This document shows positions 62,330 to 64,000 of a DNA stretch of 64,000 nucleotides, in pieces; position 1 is the first letter of the stretch, and every line of letters starts with the position of its first letter. Source of the stretch: an uncultured Bacteroides sp. (lineage in GTDB: Bacteria; Bacteroidota; Bacteroidia; Bacteroidales; UBA932); assembly GCA_900543205.1 (NCBI GenBank), contig UQQM01000004.1, forward strand, positions 1-64,000. Reading direction: 5' to 3'. A model generated the notes under the pieces. That model did no database searches, was not told the origin of the DNA, and worked only from the letters and a program-made list of their open reading frames with translations. The position numbers were made by a program, and so were the translations under genes.

Positions 62330-63844
62330 ATGAAAGAATTCGAGATAACCTGCCCGCTGACGCGCGAACCGAGGCTCAGGGAGATTGAAGCCAAGGCCGG
62401 CGGCCTGAAATGGGTGCTGAAGAAGCGCTCGGTCGACGCCCGCAGGGAGCCCGTCTGGCGCTACCGCTACGAGGCGTATTCGCCGGAAGACAATTATGTC
62501 CCTTACGTTCTGCCCGAGGACCGCGATGTCCACGGCGCCGAACCGGTGATCATTGTCGGGGCGGGCCCTGCAGGAATGTTCGCCGCACTCAAGCTGATTA
62601 CGCTCGGACTGCGCCCGATAATCCTTGAGCGCGGCAAGGACGTGCATGCCCGCAAGGCCGACATGGCCGCGGTCAACCTGCGCGGCGAGGTCAATCCGGA
62701 TTCGAACTACTGCTACGGCGAGGGCGGTGCCGGAGCCTTCTCCGACGGGAAACTCTACACCCGCTCGTCCAAGCGCGGCGACATACGCGAGGTGCTCCAC
62801 AATCTCGTGCGCTTCGGGGCATCTTCCGACATTCTCATAGATGCGCATCCGCACATCGGTTCGGACAAGCTGCCGGCCGTGGTCGAGAACATACGCAAGT
62901 TCATAGTCGGGCGGGGCGGGGAGTATCATTTCAATTCCAGGGTGACGGCGATAGAAAGGCTGCCCGGCGGCGGTTTCGAAGCACATACCGCTGACGGAGG
63001 CAGCTATTCCGCAGCCCGGCTGATATTGGCGACAGGGCATTCGGCGCGTGACGTCTATGAGTTGCTGCACCGCATGGGCGGCGCCCTTGAGGCCAAGGGA
63101 TTCGCCCTTGGAGTGCGCGTGGAGCATCTTCAGGAGAAGATCAACTGGAACCAGTACCACGGGCAGTGGAAGCCGGGAATGCCGGCGGCGGAGTATTCTT
63201 TCGTTGAGCAGGTGGACGGCAGGGGAGTCTTCTCGTTCTGCATGTGTCCGGGAGGCATACTGGTGCCTTCTTCGACCGAAGCCGGGACAGTTGTGCTCAA
63301 CGGGATGTCCAATTCGGCGCGTTCCGGCAAATTCGCCAACGCAGGCGTTGTGGTACAGGTCGAACCGGAGGATGTCCCGGGCGGGGACCCTTTCCGCCTG
63401 ATGGACTTTCAGCGTTCCGTGGAGAGGTCGATGTACGATTTCTGCTTCTCCGCCGGGGCGCGGAACCCTATGGCCGCTCCGGCACAGCGCATGGAGGATT
63501 TCTGCAACGGACGCATGTCGAAGTCCTTGCCGGAGACCACCTACCGCCCCGGAGTCGTGAGCGCTCCTCTTCATGAGCTGCTGCCGCCCATGGTCGCGGA
63601 AAGGTTGCGGAAAGCTTTCCCGAGGGTGAAGATGCGCAGCTACTATACCAATTCCGCATTGCTGCTCGGGGTGGAGTCCCGCACTTCGTCGCCCGTGCGC
63701 ATTCCCCGGAACCCGGAGACTCTGGAATATCTGTCGATTCCCGGTCTCTATCCCTGCGGCGAAGGGGCGGGCTATGCCGGCGGCATAGTCTCCAGCGCCC
63801 TCGACGGCATCAACGTCGCCTCCGCCGTCGCCGCCTCGCTATAG
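62330..63844 (+). CDS. FAD-dependent oxidoreductase (NAD(P)/FAD-dependent dehydrogenase family)
   Basis: 504 residues from the ATG at 62330 (MKEFEITCPLTREPRLREIE). A short N-terminal ferredoxin-like or PAS-like module of ~80 residues precedes the dinucleotide site VIIVGAGPAGMFAALKLITLG and LERGKDVHARKADM. Family blocks NSNYCYGEGGAGAFSDGKL-type (here DSNYCYGEGGAGAFSDGKLY), LILATGHSARDVYELLH and LYPCGEGAGYAGGIVSSALD follow. The substrate of this widespread family is not established. Co-transcribed with tsaD. Confidence 0.88.
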   Translation: MKEFEITCPLTREPRLREIEAKAGGLKWVLKKRSVDARREPVWRYRYEAYSPEDNYVPYVLPEDRDVHGAEPVIIVGAGPAGMFAALKLITLGLRPIILERGKDVHARKADMAAVNLRGEVNPDSNYCYGEGGAGAFSDGKLYTRSSKRGDIREVLHNLVRFGASSDILIDAHPHIGSDKLPAVVENIRKFIVGRGGEYHFNSRVTAIERLPGGGFEAHTADGGSYSAARLILATGHSARDVYELLHRMGGALEAKGFALGVRVEHLQEKINWNQYHGQWKPGMPAAEYSFVEQVDGRGVFSFCMCPGGILVPSSTEAGTVVLNGMSNSARSGKFANAGVVVQVEPEDVPGGDPFRLMDFQRSVERSMYDFCFSAGARNPMAAPAQRMEDFCNGRMSKSLPETTYRPGVVSAPLHELLPPMVAERLRKAFPRVKMRSYYTNSALLLGVESRTSSPVRIPRNPETLEYLSIPGLYPCGEGAGYAGGIVSSALDGINVASAVAASL

Positions 63845-64000
63845 CGCTTCGCTGTCGCTGCTGTTCCGGCAGATTTGCAATCTTCCGGCGCATCGTCATA
63901 TTGTTGTTTCCGCTGATTTGCAATCTGGCGCCGTATTGGAATTAGCCCACCGGCAGTAGAAACTGCTGCCGCAACCCTATCGGCAGGGTGGCTCCGCTGC
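63845..64000. other. Non-coding tail with dispersed GATTTGCAATC repeats
   Basis: No gene is visible. GATTTGCAATC occurs at 63872-63882 and 63915-63925, and its complement occurs inside mtaB at 53087-53097, so this looks like a short dispersed repeat. CGGCAG occurs several times near the right edge. The next gene lies outside the window. Confidence 0.5.

Overview
The window looks like a chromosomal segment of a fairly GC-rich member of the Bacteroidales. The support is: a SusC/SusD pair, a fimbrillin-like lipoprotein, a complete nqrABCDEF operon, ATP-type PEP carboxykinase, a TamB-like protein, and repeated TAnnTTTG -7 promoter boxes in front of genes. It reads as ordinary core chromosome with a few accessory inserts. 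I cannot place it to genus.

Layout, left to right. 1-1035: two remnants of IS256-type (Zn-binding variant) insertion sequences, one abutting the other, then a tRNA-Asp with its terminator. 1354-12047: a small surface-polysaccharide cluster (SLBB exporter, Wzz-like chain-length protein, four glycosyltransferase/RgpF genes, one opposing GT2) with a uvrA gene embedded by 1-4 nt overlaps. 12257-13216: a fimbrillin-like lipoprotein. 13447-19231: the sodium-pumping NADH:quinone reductase operon nqrA-F. 19304-21766: a PcrA/UvrD helicase. 21824-28216: a leftward run recG, S9 peptidase, YqeY, Nif3-like, acyl-ACP thioesterase. 28287-35012: the accessory operon discussed below. 35032-37247: DUF2207 and LemA. 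37505-41148: pckA and recQ. 41201-41800: a HicAB toxin-antitoxin pair. 41946-51153: a ribose/nucleoside-type utilisation locus (SusC, SusD, ribokinase, ADP-ribosylglycohydrolase, GRP-type permease, divergent LacI regulator). 51170-63844: housekeeping genes (MBL hydrolase, mtaB, a tetrapyrrole-methylase family enzyme, a TamB-like giant, a GH3 glucosidase, tsaD, an FAD oxidoreductase). The last ~150 bases are non-coding with a short dispersed repeat.

The most interesting segment is 28287-35012. Four same-strand genes follow one -7 box with gaps of 1, 14 and 3 nt. They are (1) a CASTOR/POLLUX-like ion channel with two RCK-like Rossmann domains and a C-terminal ryanodine-receptor (RyR) domain, (2) a TIR-transmembrane protein with about 20 copies of a 32-residue repeat and a Glu in the TIR NADase position, (3) a PrsW-type intramembrane protease, and (4) a stand-alone 95-residue RyR domain protein. 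I propose that the repeat domain senses something at the envelope, the TIR domain makes a NAD-derived signal, and the RyR domains read it, opening the channel. This is inference from domain content and operon structure. A defence role (membrane depolarisation on infection) is plausible but unproven. The TIR gene has visibly lower GC than its neighbours.

Other points worth a look are a 26-bp perfect palindrome that covers a transposase start codon, repeat-encoded insertions inside mtaB and the pcrA linker, many apparently leaderless promoters, and helically phased repeats upstream of the fimbrillin gene.
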